Below are positions 28,601 to 36,229 of a DNA stretch of 64,000 bases, piece by piece (position 1 is the first letter of the stretch; the number at the start of each line of letters is the position of its first letter). The position numbers and the translations under genes were made by a program. This DNA is from Pandoraea terrigena (GTDB lineage Bacteria; Pseudomonadota; Gammaproteobacteria; Burkholderiales; Burkholderiaceae), in contig NZ_CABPRU010000012.1 of assembly GCF_902459705.1 (NCBI RefSeq), positions 62,001 to 126,000 on the forward strand, in the 5' to 3' direction. The notes under the pieces were generated by a model, which searched no databases, was not told the origin of the DNA, and saw nothing but the letters and a program-made list of their open reading frames with translations.

Positions 28601-28983
28601 TGCTGCGCAAGCGCGACCAGGTGCACGCGGCCCAGCGCGGATGCGGTGTCCTCGGGCGTCAGACGAAACTCGCTGCCCACGATCAACGACACCGACGGAT
28701 GCTGCACCGCCTCGGCGAGCGCGCGAACAACACCGGCCAGCGAGCACTCATCGGTCATGGCCAGCGCGGTGTAGCCCAGGTGCGCGGCCCGTGCGATCAG
28801 TTCCTCCGGATGCGACGCCCCGCGCTGAAACGAGAAATTCGACAGACAGTGCAGTTCGGCATAGGCCGGCAGGCTGCCATCGTCGGCGGCACGCGGATCG
28901 GCGCCCGGGGTATCGGCAGGCTCGTCATTGGCGGCCAGCCCTTCGGTCGGGCCTTGCCACGGCAGGAAATCGTCGAAATTCAT
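25693..28983 (-). CDS. dnaE2: Error-prone DNA polymerase III alpha subunit DnaE2 (ImuC)
   Basis: A 1096-aa C-family polymerase for translesion synthesis in SOS-induced mutagenesis. The order is a PHP domain (AELHCLSNFSFQRGASHP onward), the polymerase core with GRGSAANSAVCYCLGI and the catalytic-Asp motif PPDIDVDFEHQRRE, then FIISRDKL-type fingers (GGFVISRDKLSRLVPI), a helix-hairpin-helix region, and a C-terminal OB fold (RRVRTAGIVTGRQRPG). At about 1100 aa it matches DnaE2 and is shorter than replicative DnaE1. The start is the ATG at 28983, with a GTG one codon upstream. It is last in imuA-imuB-dnaE2, 21 bp after imuB, under the LexA box upstream of imuA. Confidence 0.95.
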   Translation of the reverse strand: MNFDDFLPWQGPTEGLAANDEPADTPGADPRAADDGSLPAYAELHCLSNFSFQRGASHPEELIARAAHLGYTALAMTDECSLAGVVRALAEAVQHPSVSLIVGSEFRLTPEDTASALGRVHLVALAQHREGYGNLSEMITLGRMRGPKRSYRLHARDFSAPAAGQAHLRGLPGCLIILVPEAGASSERTLAQTRWAAQTFGAGRVWLALERRHRADDDAHLARLRAISTECDVPLVATGHVLMHVRSRKPLQDMLTAIGLGKPVQACGLALAANAEQHLRTRLRLAWLYPPDALAQTIAIASRCHFDLRSLRYEYPEELVPAGHTPVTYLRQEVEAGVAQRYPNGVPQKVRHLIESELTLIRELEYEPYFLTVYDIVRFARSQNILCQGRGSAANSAVCYCLGITAVNPDEVQVLFGRFLSKERNEPPDIDVDFEHQRREVVIQYIYDKYGTDRAALAATVISYRMRSAVRDTGRALGIDLSIVEQVAQSQQWWDGRENLLARMAAQGLSPDAPTTRLWADLVARLIGFPRHLSQHVGGFVISRDKLSRLVPIAPAAMDKRYVIQWDKDDIETLKLLKVDVLALGMLSALRRTLDLLGEWRGAPISLADIPRDDPATYGMIRRADTVGVFQIESRAQMSMLPRLKPDKFYDLVIEVAIVRPGPIQGGMVHPYLRRKQGKEDVVYPREEIKAALERTLGVPIFQEQVMQIAMIAADFSPGDADQLRRSMAAWKRKGGLEKFQTRIIDGMLKNGYPREFAEAICRQIEGFGEYGFPESHAASFALLAYASAWLKCHAPEMFLCGLLNSLPMGFYSASQLVQDARRHHVEVRPVDVCVSDVESRPEARIGRYGNARRPAVRLGLSLVKGLSDDGARAIERARRQRPLTDIDDLTARAALSRRDLDALAAADALSALLGGRRQARWTVAAWQPPTPLLGATALRDAAPGSADEQVALPPMPEGQNIVADYASTGLTLRRHPLLLLRETLTRMWVRTAQDLQTEGVHGRRVRTAGIVTGRQRPGTANGTVFVSLEDETGVINVIVWPDLVESQRKALLASSLLGVEGVWQREERVTHLVAHRLVDLSSMLGELTVSSRNFH

Positions 28984-29004
28984 CACGCAGCGAACCCGCC
29001 GGAC

Positions 29005-30534
29005 TCAACCGAACAGGCCATGCAAGTACCACGCGGCATCCGCCCCATTCACGGGCCGTTCACGAAACACCCACAGTAACGCCCCGGTGGTATCGGCCGC
29101 AATGAAGTAGTCGCGCGTGACGGTGCCCGGCTCCCACCAGCCGGCTTCGATACGCTCAGGACCACTCACCAGTTGCAATGGCCCCTGCCGCCATGGGCGC
29201 TCCTGACGCACACCAAGGCGCTGCGGCGCTTCGAGCAGCCACGCCGGACGCGGTGGCGGCAGGCACTCACCGCCATCGGGCAGATGACGGCCCGCGCCGG
29301 ACGCCGTGCCGTGGGAGGCATGGGCGGGGCTGTCGGGTGCCCCATACGGCAGGCTGACGAACGCCGCCTCGGGCCGGTGATCGCCGCGTACCTGCAGACG
29401 CCGCACAGACGCGTCGCCCAGCCGCGCCGCCACACGCTCCATCAGTTGCACAAAATCCTGCCGGGCGCGTCCCGGCTCCGGCAGGAGCGAGCCGCTTTGC
29501 GGCACATGGTGAGCCGTCTGCGTGACATCGAGCCGCAACGTCAGCACCGGGGCCACCAGTGGCGAGCGGGCCAGCCGTTCCTTGCACAACGACAGCAAGT
29601 GCGCGGGCGCCGCACTCGCTTCGGCAAGGCGGATGTCGAAACGCGTCGGTGCCAGCGTCTGCCGCCCAAGCGGTTCGTGTTCGAGCACCAGCGTGAGCGC
29701 GCGCGTGGCCAGTTGCCCGGCGGCAAGCCATCCCGTGAGCTGGGCGAGCAGACGGCGCAGACCGAAGAGCAGCACGTCCACGTCATGCGTGAGCGACGGC
29801 AGCGGCAGCACCGCCTCGAAATGCGGCGGCGCGCGATACCAGGCCGGCGCTTCCGGCATCTGGCCATAGGCCCGGGAAAGCGCAGCGGGCAATTCCGCGC
29901 CGCAGCGGCGCCTCACGCCCGCCGCAGGCAGCGCGCGCAGTTCGCCCAACGTCGCACAACCGATTTGCGCGAGCCAGTCGAGCCACGGCTGCGCCTCGGG
30001 CAGCCAGGCAACCGAGAGCGGATCGAGGGAGGGCGGCAGCGCCATCGGCGTTGGTGGCAACGGATGCTCGCAGGGGACGCCGGCACGCGCGAGCAGCACC
30101 GCCGCGCTGGCCGTGGCGGCAATGCCCAACGACGCCCGATGCCCGAGCGCCTCGGCACTCTCGCGCACCTGCGCCGCCAGCGATGCCAGGCCGCCAAACA
30201 GGCGCAGGCTCGGTGCGACGTCGATCAGCACGCTTTGCGGCGAGGCAATGGCGACGTCAGGACCGAAGCGCAACAAGGCCAGCGCCAGCGCTTCGAGCGC
30301 GACCGTCTCGGCCGCTTCGTCACGATCGTGAAATCGCGCCAGCGGCAATAACGCGAGCACACCGCCACGGCGCATACCGGGTTGCACCCCGGCGGCCTGC
30401 GCCACCTCACTCGCCTGCCAGACACGCGACTGTGCCAGCACGACCGTCGTGTCGGTCAGCGCATCAGCGGGTGTGAGCGCTGACGCGACCTCGAGCGCCA
30501 GATACGGCAGATGCAGGGCGATCCAGCAAGCCAT
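29005..30534 (-). CDS. imuB: ImuB, catalytically inactive Y-family polymerase homologue
   Basis: A 509-aa protein of the translesion mutasome that links DnaE2 to the beta clamp. It is recognisable as Y-family by overall layout and by the ImuB C-terminus WYLHGLFG. The N-terminal active-site segment reads MACWIALHLPYLALEVA: the 'DMDCFYA' acidic motif of real Y polymerases is replaced by LHLP, so polymerase activity is not expected, as is known for ImuB. I start at the ATG at 30534 because CCGGAG precedes it; the open frame extends 29 codons upstream without family character. It overlaps the end of imuA by 71 bp, suggesting translational coupling. Confidence 0.93.
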   Translation of the reverse strand: MACWIALHLPYLALEVASALTPADALTDTTVVLAQSRVWQASEVAQAAGVQPGMRRGGVLALLPLARFHDRDEAAETVALEALALALLRFGPDVAIASPQSVLIDVAPSLRLFGGLASLAAQVRESAEALGHRASLGIAATASAAVLLARAGVPCEHPLPPTPMALPPSLDPLSVAWLPEAQPWLDWLAQIGCATLGELRALPAAGVRRRCGAELPAALSRAYGQMPEAPAWYRAPPHFEAVLPLPSLTHDVDVLLFGLRRLLAQLTGWLAAGQLATRALTLVLEHEPLGRQTLAPTRFDIRLAEASAAPAHLLSLCKERLARSPLVAPVLTLRLDVTQTAHHVPQSGSLLPEPGRARQDFVQLMERVAARLGDASVRRLQVRGDHRPEAAFVSLPYGAPDSPAHASHGTASGAGRHLPDGGECLPPPRPAWLLEAPQRLGVRQERPWRQGPLQLVSGPERIEAGWWEPGTVTRDYFIAADTTGALLWVFRERPVNGADAAWYLHGLFG

Positions 30535-31333
30535 GCGAGACTCCGGAAGCAGAAACCAAAGACACCGTAGACGGTGCGGACGAAGGTGCGGGACCCGGCC
30601 TGACAGGCACCGGCCTCGCATCGTCAGCCGCCCCCGTCACCGATTGCGGGACAGACGCGTATGGCGCGGGCAACGTCAGCCAGAGCGGTTCGAGGCGGGG
30701 TGGCCCGCGCCGCTTGTGAAACTGCACGCCGAGGCGGCTCCCCTGCCCGACGGCAAGCCCCAGCCGCAACGGTGCCGCCGAGGCGCTCGCGACGGCGGCG
30801 GGTCCGCGCACTACCCAGGCCAGCGTCTCGCCGCCACCGGCCGCCACCTGAAGCCGCCGGATCTGTTCCGGCGTCGCAGCCGGAAGCCAGGCGAGCACCG
30901 CGCCGCAGCACGCGCTCTTGAGCGCCTGCTCGGCGCACCAGAGCATGTCGCGATCCTCCGCCTTCATGCCATGCCCGCCGCGCGCCCGAGACGCCTGACG
31001 TGCCGAATGCACTGGACGCATCACCACACTGAGCCAGCGCAGATCGATCCCCCATCCCGCCAGCGCCGGGGCATACGGCAGCATCGGCGGCGCAATCACC
31101 ACCACCGGCTGGCCCGCCTGCGTGAGATCGCGCAATGCCGGGGCCAGCAACCGCCATTCACCGATTCCGGACCGCTCGCTCAACAACTCCGTCAGCGCGC
31201 CATGCGGCCACCCGGCGCCGGGCAACTCGGCGTCGAGCGCGGCAAAGCCGGTGGTGTGGCCAGCGCGGTGGCAATGCGCTAGTTCACTGGCACGCCACAG
31301 CCCGGCAGGCAAGGAGGAAAGCGGCAGGGTCAT
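30464..31333 (-). CDS. imuA: ImuA, RecA/SulA-like mutasome protein
   Basis: A 289-aa RecA-fold-like protein, first gene of the SOS mutagenesis cassette. It begins MTLPLSSLPAGLWRASEL and contains GFAALDAELPGAGWPHGALTE, the typical ImuA/SulA-like opening that resembles the RecA N-terminal motif but lacks a full Walker A. The C-terminal tail is Pro/Ser/Ala-rich and looks disordered. The start at 31333 is chosen because the LexA box lies at 31345-31366, so transcription cannot include the longer upstream frame. Divergent from mntH. Confidence 0.92.
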   Translation of the reverse strand: MTLPLSSLPAGLWRASELAHCHRAGHTTGFAALDAELPGAGWPHGALTELLSERSGIGEWRLLAPALRDLTQAGQPVVVIAPPMLPYAPALAGWGIDLRWLSVVMRPVHSARQASRARGGHGMKAEDRDMLWCAEQALKSACCGAVLAWLPAATPEQIRRLQVAAGGGETLAWVVRGPAAVASASAAPLRLGLAVGQGSRLGVQFHKRRGPPRLEPLWLTLPAPYASVPQSVTGAADDARPVPVRPGPAPSSAPSTVSLVSASGVSHGLLDRPASAVSGARGRVSAHTR

Positions 31334-31344
31334 CGCGCACCCAA

Positions 31345-31366
31345 ATACTGTATGAATGTACAGTAT
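31345..31366 (-). promoter_or_regulatory. LexA (SOS) box at the imuA promoter
   Basis: CTGT-N8-ACAG with perfect 8-bp arms (ATACTGTA...TACAGTAT) lies 12 bp upstream of the imuA ATG. On the minus strand TATACT at the outer edge could serve as the -10, so bound LexA would cover the promoter. This is the canonical gammaproteobacterial/betaproteobacterial LexA pattern. Confidence 0.93.
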
Positions 31367-31481
31367 AGCAGTTCCTCTGCGATTGACCGGATATCCGTGC
31401 CCTTGCCCGCCGTCATGATCGTGCTTGCGGGCGGGCGCCAGCCCGGCTACCGTTGGCGTCATCGACCGATTGCCTTCCCTC

Positions 31482-32792
31482 ATGCCGCTACCGACCACTG
31501 CCACTGCACCCTTCTGTCCTTCCGAAGTCAAAGGCAGCATCGTCATCGACGCACGCGAACCGCGCTGGATCAAACTCAAGCGCTTTGCCGGCCCGGGCCT
31601 GCTCGTCGCCATCGGCTACATGGACCCCGGCAACTGGGCGACGGACATCCAGGCCGGGTCGCAATTCGGCTATTCGCTGCTTTGGGTGGTGGCGCTCTCG
31701 AGCCTCGCCGCCATCTTTCTCCAGATGCTCGCCGCCCGGCTGGGGCTGGTCGCCGGGCGCGACCTCGCGCAGGCAAGCTACGATCGCTACGGGCGGGCGG
31801 GGCGCCTCGTCCAATGGATCACGGCCGAGATCTCGATCGTCGCCTGCGATATCGCCGAGGTCCTGGGCTGTGCGCTCGCCTTCAAGCTGTTGCTGGGGGT
31901 GCCGATCGCCTGGGGCATCGCCCTCACCGCGTTCGACACGATGATCGTGCTCGGCCTGCAAGGCAAGGGCTTCCGTCAGATCGAAGCCATCGTCTTCGGG
32001 TTGATCGGAACGATGGCGTTGTGCTTCGTCGCGCAAGTGGCCATGGCGCCGCCAGACTGGCACGCGGTGGCCGCCGGCCTCGTGCCGGGCGCGCCCAGCC
32101 ACGACCGGCACGAGGCCATCGTGCTGGCACTCGGTATCGTCGGTGCCACGATCATGCCGCACAACCTGTACCTGCATTCGTCGGTCGTGCAGACGCGGCG
32201 GGTGGTCGGCGGCAAACGCGGCGACGTGCGCGACACCCTCGCACTGGTGCGCCTCGACACCTGGGTCTCGCTCGCGCTCGCCATGTGTGTAAATGCGGCC
32301 ATTCTGATACTGGCGGGTTCGGTATTTCACGCCAGCGGCCAGACCAACGTCACCGACATCGAGCAGGCGTATCGGCTCATCACGCCGATGGCGGGCAGCG
32401 CGGCGGCATTCCTGTTCGGCATCGCCCTGCTGGCGTCGGGACAAAGTTCCACGCTCACCGGGACCATCGCCGGGCAGGTCATCATGGACGGCTTTCTGCA
32501 CGCCAGGATCCCCTGCTATCAGCGTCGACTGATCACGCGCGGGCTGGCACTCGTGCCCGCGCTGATCGGCGTGCTGTGGCTCGGCGACGGCGCCGTGGGC
32601 AAACTGCTGGTGTGGAGTCAGGTGCTGCTCAGCCTGCAACTGCCATTCGCCATGTGGCCGCTCATCCGCTCGGTCAGCGACCCGCGCCTGATGAACGGCA
32701 ACACCCTCGGACGTCCCGCCCAAGTGCTCTCGTGGGGCCTCTTCGCCGTCATCACCGCCACCAACCTGTTGCTCATCGTGGGGCTGGACTGA
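31482..32792 (+). CDS. mntH: Manganese transporter MntH (Nramp family)
   Basis: A 436-aa inner-membrane proton-coupled Mn(II) importer with about 11 TM segments. The metal-site motifs are present: DPGN in GYMDPGNWATD (residues 48-51, TM1) and the TM6 MPH in GATIMPHNLYLHSS (near residue 225). GQSSTLTGTIAGQVIMDGF is also typical of the family. I start at the ATG at 31482; a TTG at 31425 would add 19 residues. No MntR-type box could be made out upstream. Divergent from imuA, convergent with the DUF1348 gene 45 bp away. A probable Mn exporter with a Mn riboswitch lies at 58.6 kb. Confidence 0.92.
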   Translation: MPLPTTATAPFCPSEVKGSIVIDAREPRWIKLKRFAGPGLLVAIGYMDPGNWATDIQAGSQFGYSLLWVVALSSLAAIFLQMLAARLGLVAGRDLAQASYDRYGRAGRLVQWITAEISIVACDIAEVLGCALAFKLLLGVPIAWGIALTAFDTMIVLGLQGKGFRQIEAIVFGLIGTMALCFVAQVAMAPPDWHAVAAGLVPGAPSHDRHEAIVLALGIVGATIMPHNLYLHSSVVQTRRVVGGKRGDVRDTLALVRLDTWVSLALAMCVNAAILILAGSVFHASGQTNVTDIEQAYRLITPMAGSAAAFLFGIALLASGQSSTLTGTIAGQVIMDGFLHARIPCYQRRLITRGLALVPALIGVLWLGDGAVGKLLVWSQVLLSLQLPFAMWPLIRSVSDPRLMNGNTLGRPAQVLSWGLFAVITATNLLLIVGLD

Positions 32793-32837
32793 GGCGCATG
32801 AACGGCGACGCGACGCGCGCCAGCGTCCCAGTCCGTC

Positions 32838-33314
32838 TTACAGCCCGAGCTCGGTCAATCCCGGATGATCGTCGGGACGCCGTCCCTGCGGCCAATGGAA
32901 CAGGCGCTCGCCTTCGGTGATGCGCGAGTCGTTGATGCTGGCATGGCGCTCGGCCATGAGGCCTTGCGCATCGAACGCCCAGTTCTCGTTGCCATACGAA
33001 CGGAACCAACTGCCCGAATCGTCTCGCCATTCGTATGCGAACCGCACCGCGATGCGGTTCTCGGTAAATGCCCACAGTTCCTTGATCAGCCGATAGTCGA
33101 GTTCACGTTGCCATTTGCGCGTCAGGAATTCGACGATCTGCTCGCGGCCACGCGGAAATTCGGCGCGATTGCGCCAGCGGCTGTCGACGGTATAGGCCAA
33201 CGCAACCCGCGCAGGATCACGCGAGTTCCAACCGTCCTCTGCCATACGAATTTTCTGAATTGCAGTCTCACGCGTGAATGGCGGAAACGGCGGGCGGGCA
33301 TCACTGTCGGCCAT
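32838..33314 (-). CDS. DUF1348 / NTF2-like family protein
   Basis: A 158-aa cytoplasmic protein with the DUF1348 pattern: [22 protein letters not shown], then [40 protein letters not shown], and [22 protein letters not shown]. This family adopts the SnoaL/NTF2 cone fold; its biochemical role is unknown. The start at 33314 is set by AGGAG seven bases upstream, which excludes a longer 203-codon frame. It is monocistronic as far as I can see, and convergent with mntH. Confidence 0.88.
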   Translation of the reverse strand: MADSDARPPFPPFTRETAIQKIRMAEDGWNSRDPARVALAYTVDSRWRNRAEFPRGREQIVEFLTRKWQRELDYRLIKELWAFTENRIAVRFAYEWRDDSGSWFRSYGNENWAFDAQGLMAERHASINDSRITEGERLFHWPQGRRPDDHPGLTELGL

Positions 33315-33567
33315 GACAACACTCCTATCAAAACTGTGAGGGGAAGACCGTGCGAGTGTATCGCCAAGCTGCACTCGCCGCTTGGCGCAGGCCCGCGCAC
33401 ACCTCCCGCAGCGCACCGACACGACGATTGTGCATGCTAAGATCAGCACCCCTTACCAAACCTGACAAAAGCAAAGCCAGTCGATCGGCAAGGGAACCAG
33501 ATGCCCGTCGCAGGCCGACGCCACCGCGCTTCGCCCGCCGGGTAATAACACATACAGGGGTATCACC

Positions 33568-34251
33568 GTGCAGAAAAGCAAGTCCCGCATTGCGCTGTTC
33601 AGCGCCGTCATGCTCGCCGCCGGCGTGCTCGGCGGCTGCGCCACCGAAAGCTCGCGTACCTTGCAAGTCGCCAAGGTCGAAAGTGCCAGCCGTCCCTACG
33701 TCGGCGTGCGCACCCCGATCGCCGTCGGCAAGTTCGACAACCGTTCCGCGTACATGCGTGGCGTTTTTTCCGATAATGTCGACCGCCTCGGCAGCCAGGC
33801 CAAGACGATCCTGATCACCCATCTGCAGCAGACCCACCGCTTCAACGTGCTCGACCGCGACAACATGGCCGAGATCCGTCAGGAAGCCGACATCAAGAAG
33901 ACCCAGCAAACGCTCAAGGGCGCCGACTACGTGATCACCGGTGACGTCGTCGAGTTCGGCCGCAAGGAAGTGGGCGACAAGCAACTCTTCGGCATTCTCG
34001 GCCGGGGCCGCGAGCAGATCGCCTATGCCAAGGTCAACCTGAACGTGGTCGACATCGCCACCTCGGAAGTCGTTTTCTCGAGCGGCGGCGCGGGAGAGTT
34101 TGCGCTGTCCAATCGTGAAGTGATCGGCTTCGGTGGCACCGCGGGCTATGACTCCACGCTCAACGGCAAGGTCCTTGACCTGGCCATGCGCGAAGCCGTC
34201 AACAACCTGGTCGCAGGCATCGAAAGCGGTGCCTGGAAGCCCGGCAAGTAA
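33568..34251 (+). CDS. CsgG-family outer-membrane lipoprotein
   Basis: A 227-aa lipoprotein of the CsgG/HfaB family, whose best-known member forms the nonameric outer-membrane channel for curli subunits. Lipobox LGGC with lipidated Cys24 and Ala at +2 predicts outer-membrane location. The mature part contains IAVGKFDNRSAYM, AKTILITHLQQTHRFNVLDR, GADYVITGDVVEFGR and VVDIATSEVVFSSGGAGE, following the CsgG fold order. At 227 aa it is shorter than E. coli CsgG (277). The GTG start at 33568 follows AGGGG. No csgA, csgB, csgE or csgF gene is nearby; instead two small lipoproteins follow, so the cargo is unknown. Confidence 0.9.
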   Translation: MQKSKSRIALFSAVMLAAGVLGGCATESSRTLQVAKVESASRPYVGVRTPIAVGKFDNRSAYMRGVFSDNVDRLGSQAKTILITHLQQTHRFNVLDRDNMAEIRQEADIKKTQQTLKGADYVITGDVVEFGRKEVGDKQLFGILGRGREQIAYAKVNLNVVDIATSEVVFSSGGAGEFALSNREVIGFGGTAGYDSTLNGKVLDLAMREAVNNLVAGIESGAWKPGK

Positions 34252-34379
34252 GTCCGCCGCCCCTTCGTTTTCGCATGCAGCGGTGCGTCGTTCATGACGC
34301 GCCCGACCTCGCACGTCACGTGCAGGCGGAGCGCGATGCTGACGTGCGCCGCCGCTAGCCTGTCAGGATATCTATCGCC

Positions 34380-34751
34380 ATGAATCGCAAGTTCTCATCG
34401 AGCCGTGCCGCCGCGGTGGCCATCCTCGGTGGCGCGCTGCTCACAGGCTGCGCCACGCCGCCCAAGCCCCTGTACGACTGGGAAAGCTACCAGCCTCAAG
34501 TCTACGAATACTTCAAGGGAGAATCGAAGGAAGCGCAGATCATCGCGCTCGAGCGCGATCTCGAGAAGATCAAGGCCGCCAATCGCGCCGTGCCGCCGGG
34601 CTATCACGCCCAGCTTGGCTTGCTCTACGCGTCGGTGGGCAAGTCCGACAGGATGGTCGAGGAATTCCAGACCGAGAAGCAGTTGTTCCCCGAGTCGGCC
34701 GGTTACATCGACTTTCTCCTCAAGCACAAGACCCCGGAGGCCAAGCAATGA
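34380..34751 (+). CDS. DUF4810 outer-membrane lipoprotein
   Basis: A 123-aa lipoprotein with lipobox LTGC (Cys24) and Ala at +2. The mature part starts ATPPKPLYDWESYQPQVYEYF and continues with a helical, TPR-like stretch (PPGYHAQLGLLYASVGKSD, EEFQTEKQLFPESAGYIDFL), which is the DUF4810 pattern. It is the middle gene of the CsgG-DUF4810-DUF799 set, and its stop overlaps the next start by four bases (ATGA at 34748-34751), so the two products are probably made together. Function unknown; a periplasm-facing accessory of the CsgG-like ring is an inference. Confidence 0.88.
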   Translation: MNRKFSSSRAAAVAILGGALLTGCATPPKPLYDWESYQPQVYEYFKGESKEAQIIALERDLEKIKAANRAVPPGYHAQLGLLYASVGKSDRMVEEFQTEKQLFPESAGYIDFLLKHKTPEAKQ

Positions 34752-35413
34752 TCGTTCGACTCTGTCAATGGCTGACGGTAGCGGCACTGGCCGCCGTCAT
34801 GTCCGGTTGCGCGGTGCATCAGGCCAAGCCGTACGACTACACCGCGTTCAAGGAAAGCCGGCCGAAGTCGATTCTGGTGTTGCCGCCGCTGAACGAATCG
34901 CCCGACATCGATGCGACCTACAGCGTACTCTCGCAGGTCACTGTGCCGTTGGGTGAGGCTGGCTACTATGTGATGCCCGTCGCCCTGGTCGACGAGTCAT
35001 TTCGCCAGAACGGCCTGACCGTGGCCGGCGACATCCACCAGGTGAGTCCGGCCAAGCTGCGCGAGATCTTCGGGGCCGACGCCGCGCTCTACATCAAGAT
35101 CACGCAATACGGCACGAAGTACATGGTGCTCGACAGCGCCACGGTGGTGACGGTCTCGGCCGACCTCATTGATCTGCGCAACGGTGCCAAACTATGGAGC
35201 GGTGCGGCCAGCGCATCGAACAACGAGGGGAACAACAATAGTGGCGGCGGTCTGATCGGCATGCTGATCACGGCAGCGGTCAAGCAGATCGTCAACAGCG
35301 TGTCGAACGCCGGCTACACGGTCGCGGGCACCGCCAATGCGCGCTTGCTGTCCGCCGGGCACGCCAACGGCCTGCTCTACGGCCCGCGGTCGCCGAAGTA
35401 CGGCACCGACTGA
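34748..35413 (+). CDS. DUF799 lipoprotein (GNA1162-like)
   Basis: A 221-aa lipoprotein with lipobox MSGC (Cys21), Ala at +2. The segment PKSILVLPPLNESPDIDATYS followed by PLGEAGYYVMPVALVDESFR matches the DUF799 family, typified by the Neisseria surface lipoprotein GNA1162, whose fold resembles the TolB N-terminal domain. A Gly/Asn-rich patch (NNEGNNNSGGGLIG) precedes a hydrophobic segment near the C-terminus. The start overlaps the DUF4810 stop. With CsgG and DUF4810 it forms a three-lipoprotein operon ending at a strong hairpin. Confidence 0.88.
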   Translation: MIVRLCQWLTVAALAAVMSGCAVHQAKPYDYTAFKESRPKSILVLPPLNESPDIDATYSVLSQVTVPLGEAGYYVMPVALVDESFRQNGLTVAGDIHQVSPAKLREIFGADAALYIKITQYGTKYMVLDSATVVTVSADLIDLRNGAKLWSGAASASNNEGNNNSGGGLIGMLITAAVKQIVNSVSNAGYTVAGTANARLLSAGHANGLLYGPRSPKYGTD

Positions 35414-35426
35414 GGCCATCCCGCAC

Positions 35427-35459
35427 GCTCGTGGCGGTGCGTTGCTCACCGTCACGAGC
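35427..35459 (+). terminator. Hairpin at end of CsgG-DUF4810-DUF799 operon
   Basis: GCTCGTG-G-CGGTG, a 7-nt loop, then CACCG-T-CACGAGC: 12 pairs with one mismatch, 14 bp after the DUF799 stop. No T-tract follows, so termination efficiency is uncertain. Confidence 0.5.
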
Positions 35460-35576
35460 GACACATACTACGGCGTGCGCTCACTCGCCAACGGTGCGGC
35501 ACCTTCCACCGAGTTCAGGATCGAGAAGTCGATGCGGGCCCGCCCGGCTACGCGAAAGGGAAGGACGTAAACGACA

Positions 35577-35600
35577 AAGCCCGCCAAGAGTGGCGGGCTT
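35577..35600 (-). terminator. Terminator hairpin downstream of DUF3563 gene
   Basis: AAGCCCGCCA-AGAG-TGGCGGGCTT is a perfect 10-bp stem. On the minus strand it is followed by TGTCGTTT, making it a plausible terminator for the small gene at 35763-35903. Confidence 0.6.
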
Positions 35601-35762
35601 GCAGGCACCAACCCCGAAACGGCTGGGATTGGCATCCGGACTCACGGTTGGGCGCCGTCGCACGTCATCGCATGAATGACGGGAATCGCCCGTTGTGACG
35701 ATCGACTTGCCTGATTGCGCCAGCGACGACCGTTTGTCCAGAAGAACTTGCGACAGACTTGC

Positions 35763-35903
35763 TTAGTAACCGGCGGTTTCGAGCGCGCGGATACGTTGTT
35801 CCAGCTCAATGATGTCCTTCGACTCAGCCAGGAACGCTTCACGACGACGACGCTCAGCAGTTTCAAACCAAGTGTTCACGACTTCAAACAGGGCGGCAAC
35901 CAT
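35763..35903 (-). CDS. DUF3563 family small protein (46 aa)
   Basis: A 46-aa soluble protein starting MVAALFEVVNTWFETAERRR and ending IELEQRIRALETAGY. This matches the DUF3563 family of short proteins common in Burkholderia and relatives. It is predicted to be almost entirely helical, with a basic patch (RRRR) in the middle and a short amphipathic coiled-coil-like end; the related arrangement of YjiS-type (DUF1127) proteins suggests possible RNA or protein binding, but that is inference. GGAG lies eight bases before the ATG, a clean TATAAT lies about 50 bp upstream, and codon use agrees with its neighbours. Only its length hides it from routine ORF calling. Confidence 0.9.
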   Translation of the reverse strand: MVAALFEVVNTWFETAERRRREAFLAESKDIIELEQRIRALETAGY

Positions 35904-35951
35904 GACGTTTCTCCAGTTCATTTAGTGTGCTGCATCGCAGCAGTGCTTCGC

Positions 35952-35957
35952 ATTATA
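35952..35957 (-). promoter_or_regulatory. Perfect -10 box for DUF3563 gene
   Basis: TATAAT on the minus strand, 49 bp upstream of the ATG at 35903, giving a leader of about 40 nt. No matching -35 hexamer is apparent at standard spacing. Confidence 0.6.
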
Positions 35958-36142
35958 TAGGGTTTTCCCGTTAAGGGTTAGACCCTATTTGCGAAAAACA
36001 CACAAAATCTGCTAGAGGCTCGCTTCGAATGCCTTTGATTTCAAAATATATCATTTAAAATCAACAAGATAAAAGACTTTCAACACAGCACAACACCCCC
36101 GCTGCGGCCCTCTGTCGCAGGGGGTGTCAAAATTAACGAGAC

Positions 36143-36166
36143 AAAAAAAACGCCGCTGCTGCGGCG
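36143..36166 (-). terminator. Rho-independent terminator of cueR
   Basis: On the minus strand CGCCGC-AGCA-GCGGCG is followed by eight T residues, about 64 bp after the cueR stop. This is a textbook intrinsic terminator. Confidence 0.9.
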
Positions 36167-36229
36167 CGTCGTACGGGAGGTTGGGCACCAGACCATCATG
36201 TCGGTGGCATGACGCCTGGGCTTGACGAT

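Larger units (their letters stand above)
35904..36229. other. AT-rich region upstream of DUF3563 gene
   Basis: In a GC-rich chromosome this 326-bp stretch is strikingly AT-rich at about 35990-36090 (for example TTTCAAAATATATCATTTAAAATC). It holds the DUF3563 promoter, a GC hairpin at 36093-36127 (ACACCCC...GGGGTGT with an inner CTGCG/CGCAG) and the cueR terminator. No coding frame is evident. AT-rich DNA like this often binds H-NS/MvaT-type proteins; that is inference. Confidence 0.55.

Noticed and set aside
27463-29079. Plus-strand frame (538 codons) opposite dnaE2
   Set aside because: An Arg/Gln/His-rich shadow of the dnaE2 coding frame without any recognisable domain.
35642-35866. 74-codon minus-strand frame overlapping the DUF3563 gene
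   Set aside because: It runs in a different frame from the conserved 46-aa DUF3563 protein, which has the ribosome site and promoter.
36093-36127. GC hairpin in the DUF3563-cueR gap as a terminator
   Set aside because: There is no T-tract on either strand; the real cueR terminator is the hairpin with eight T residues at 36143-36166.
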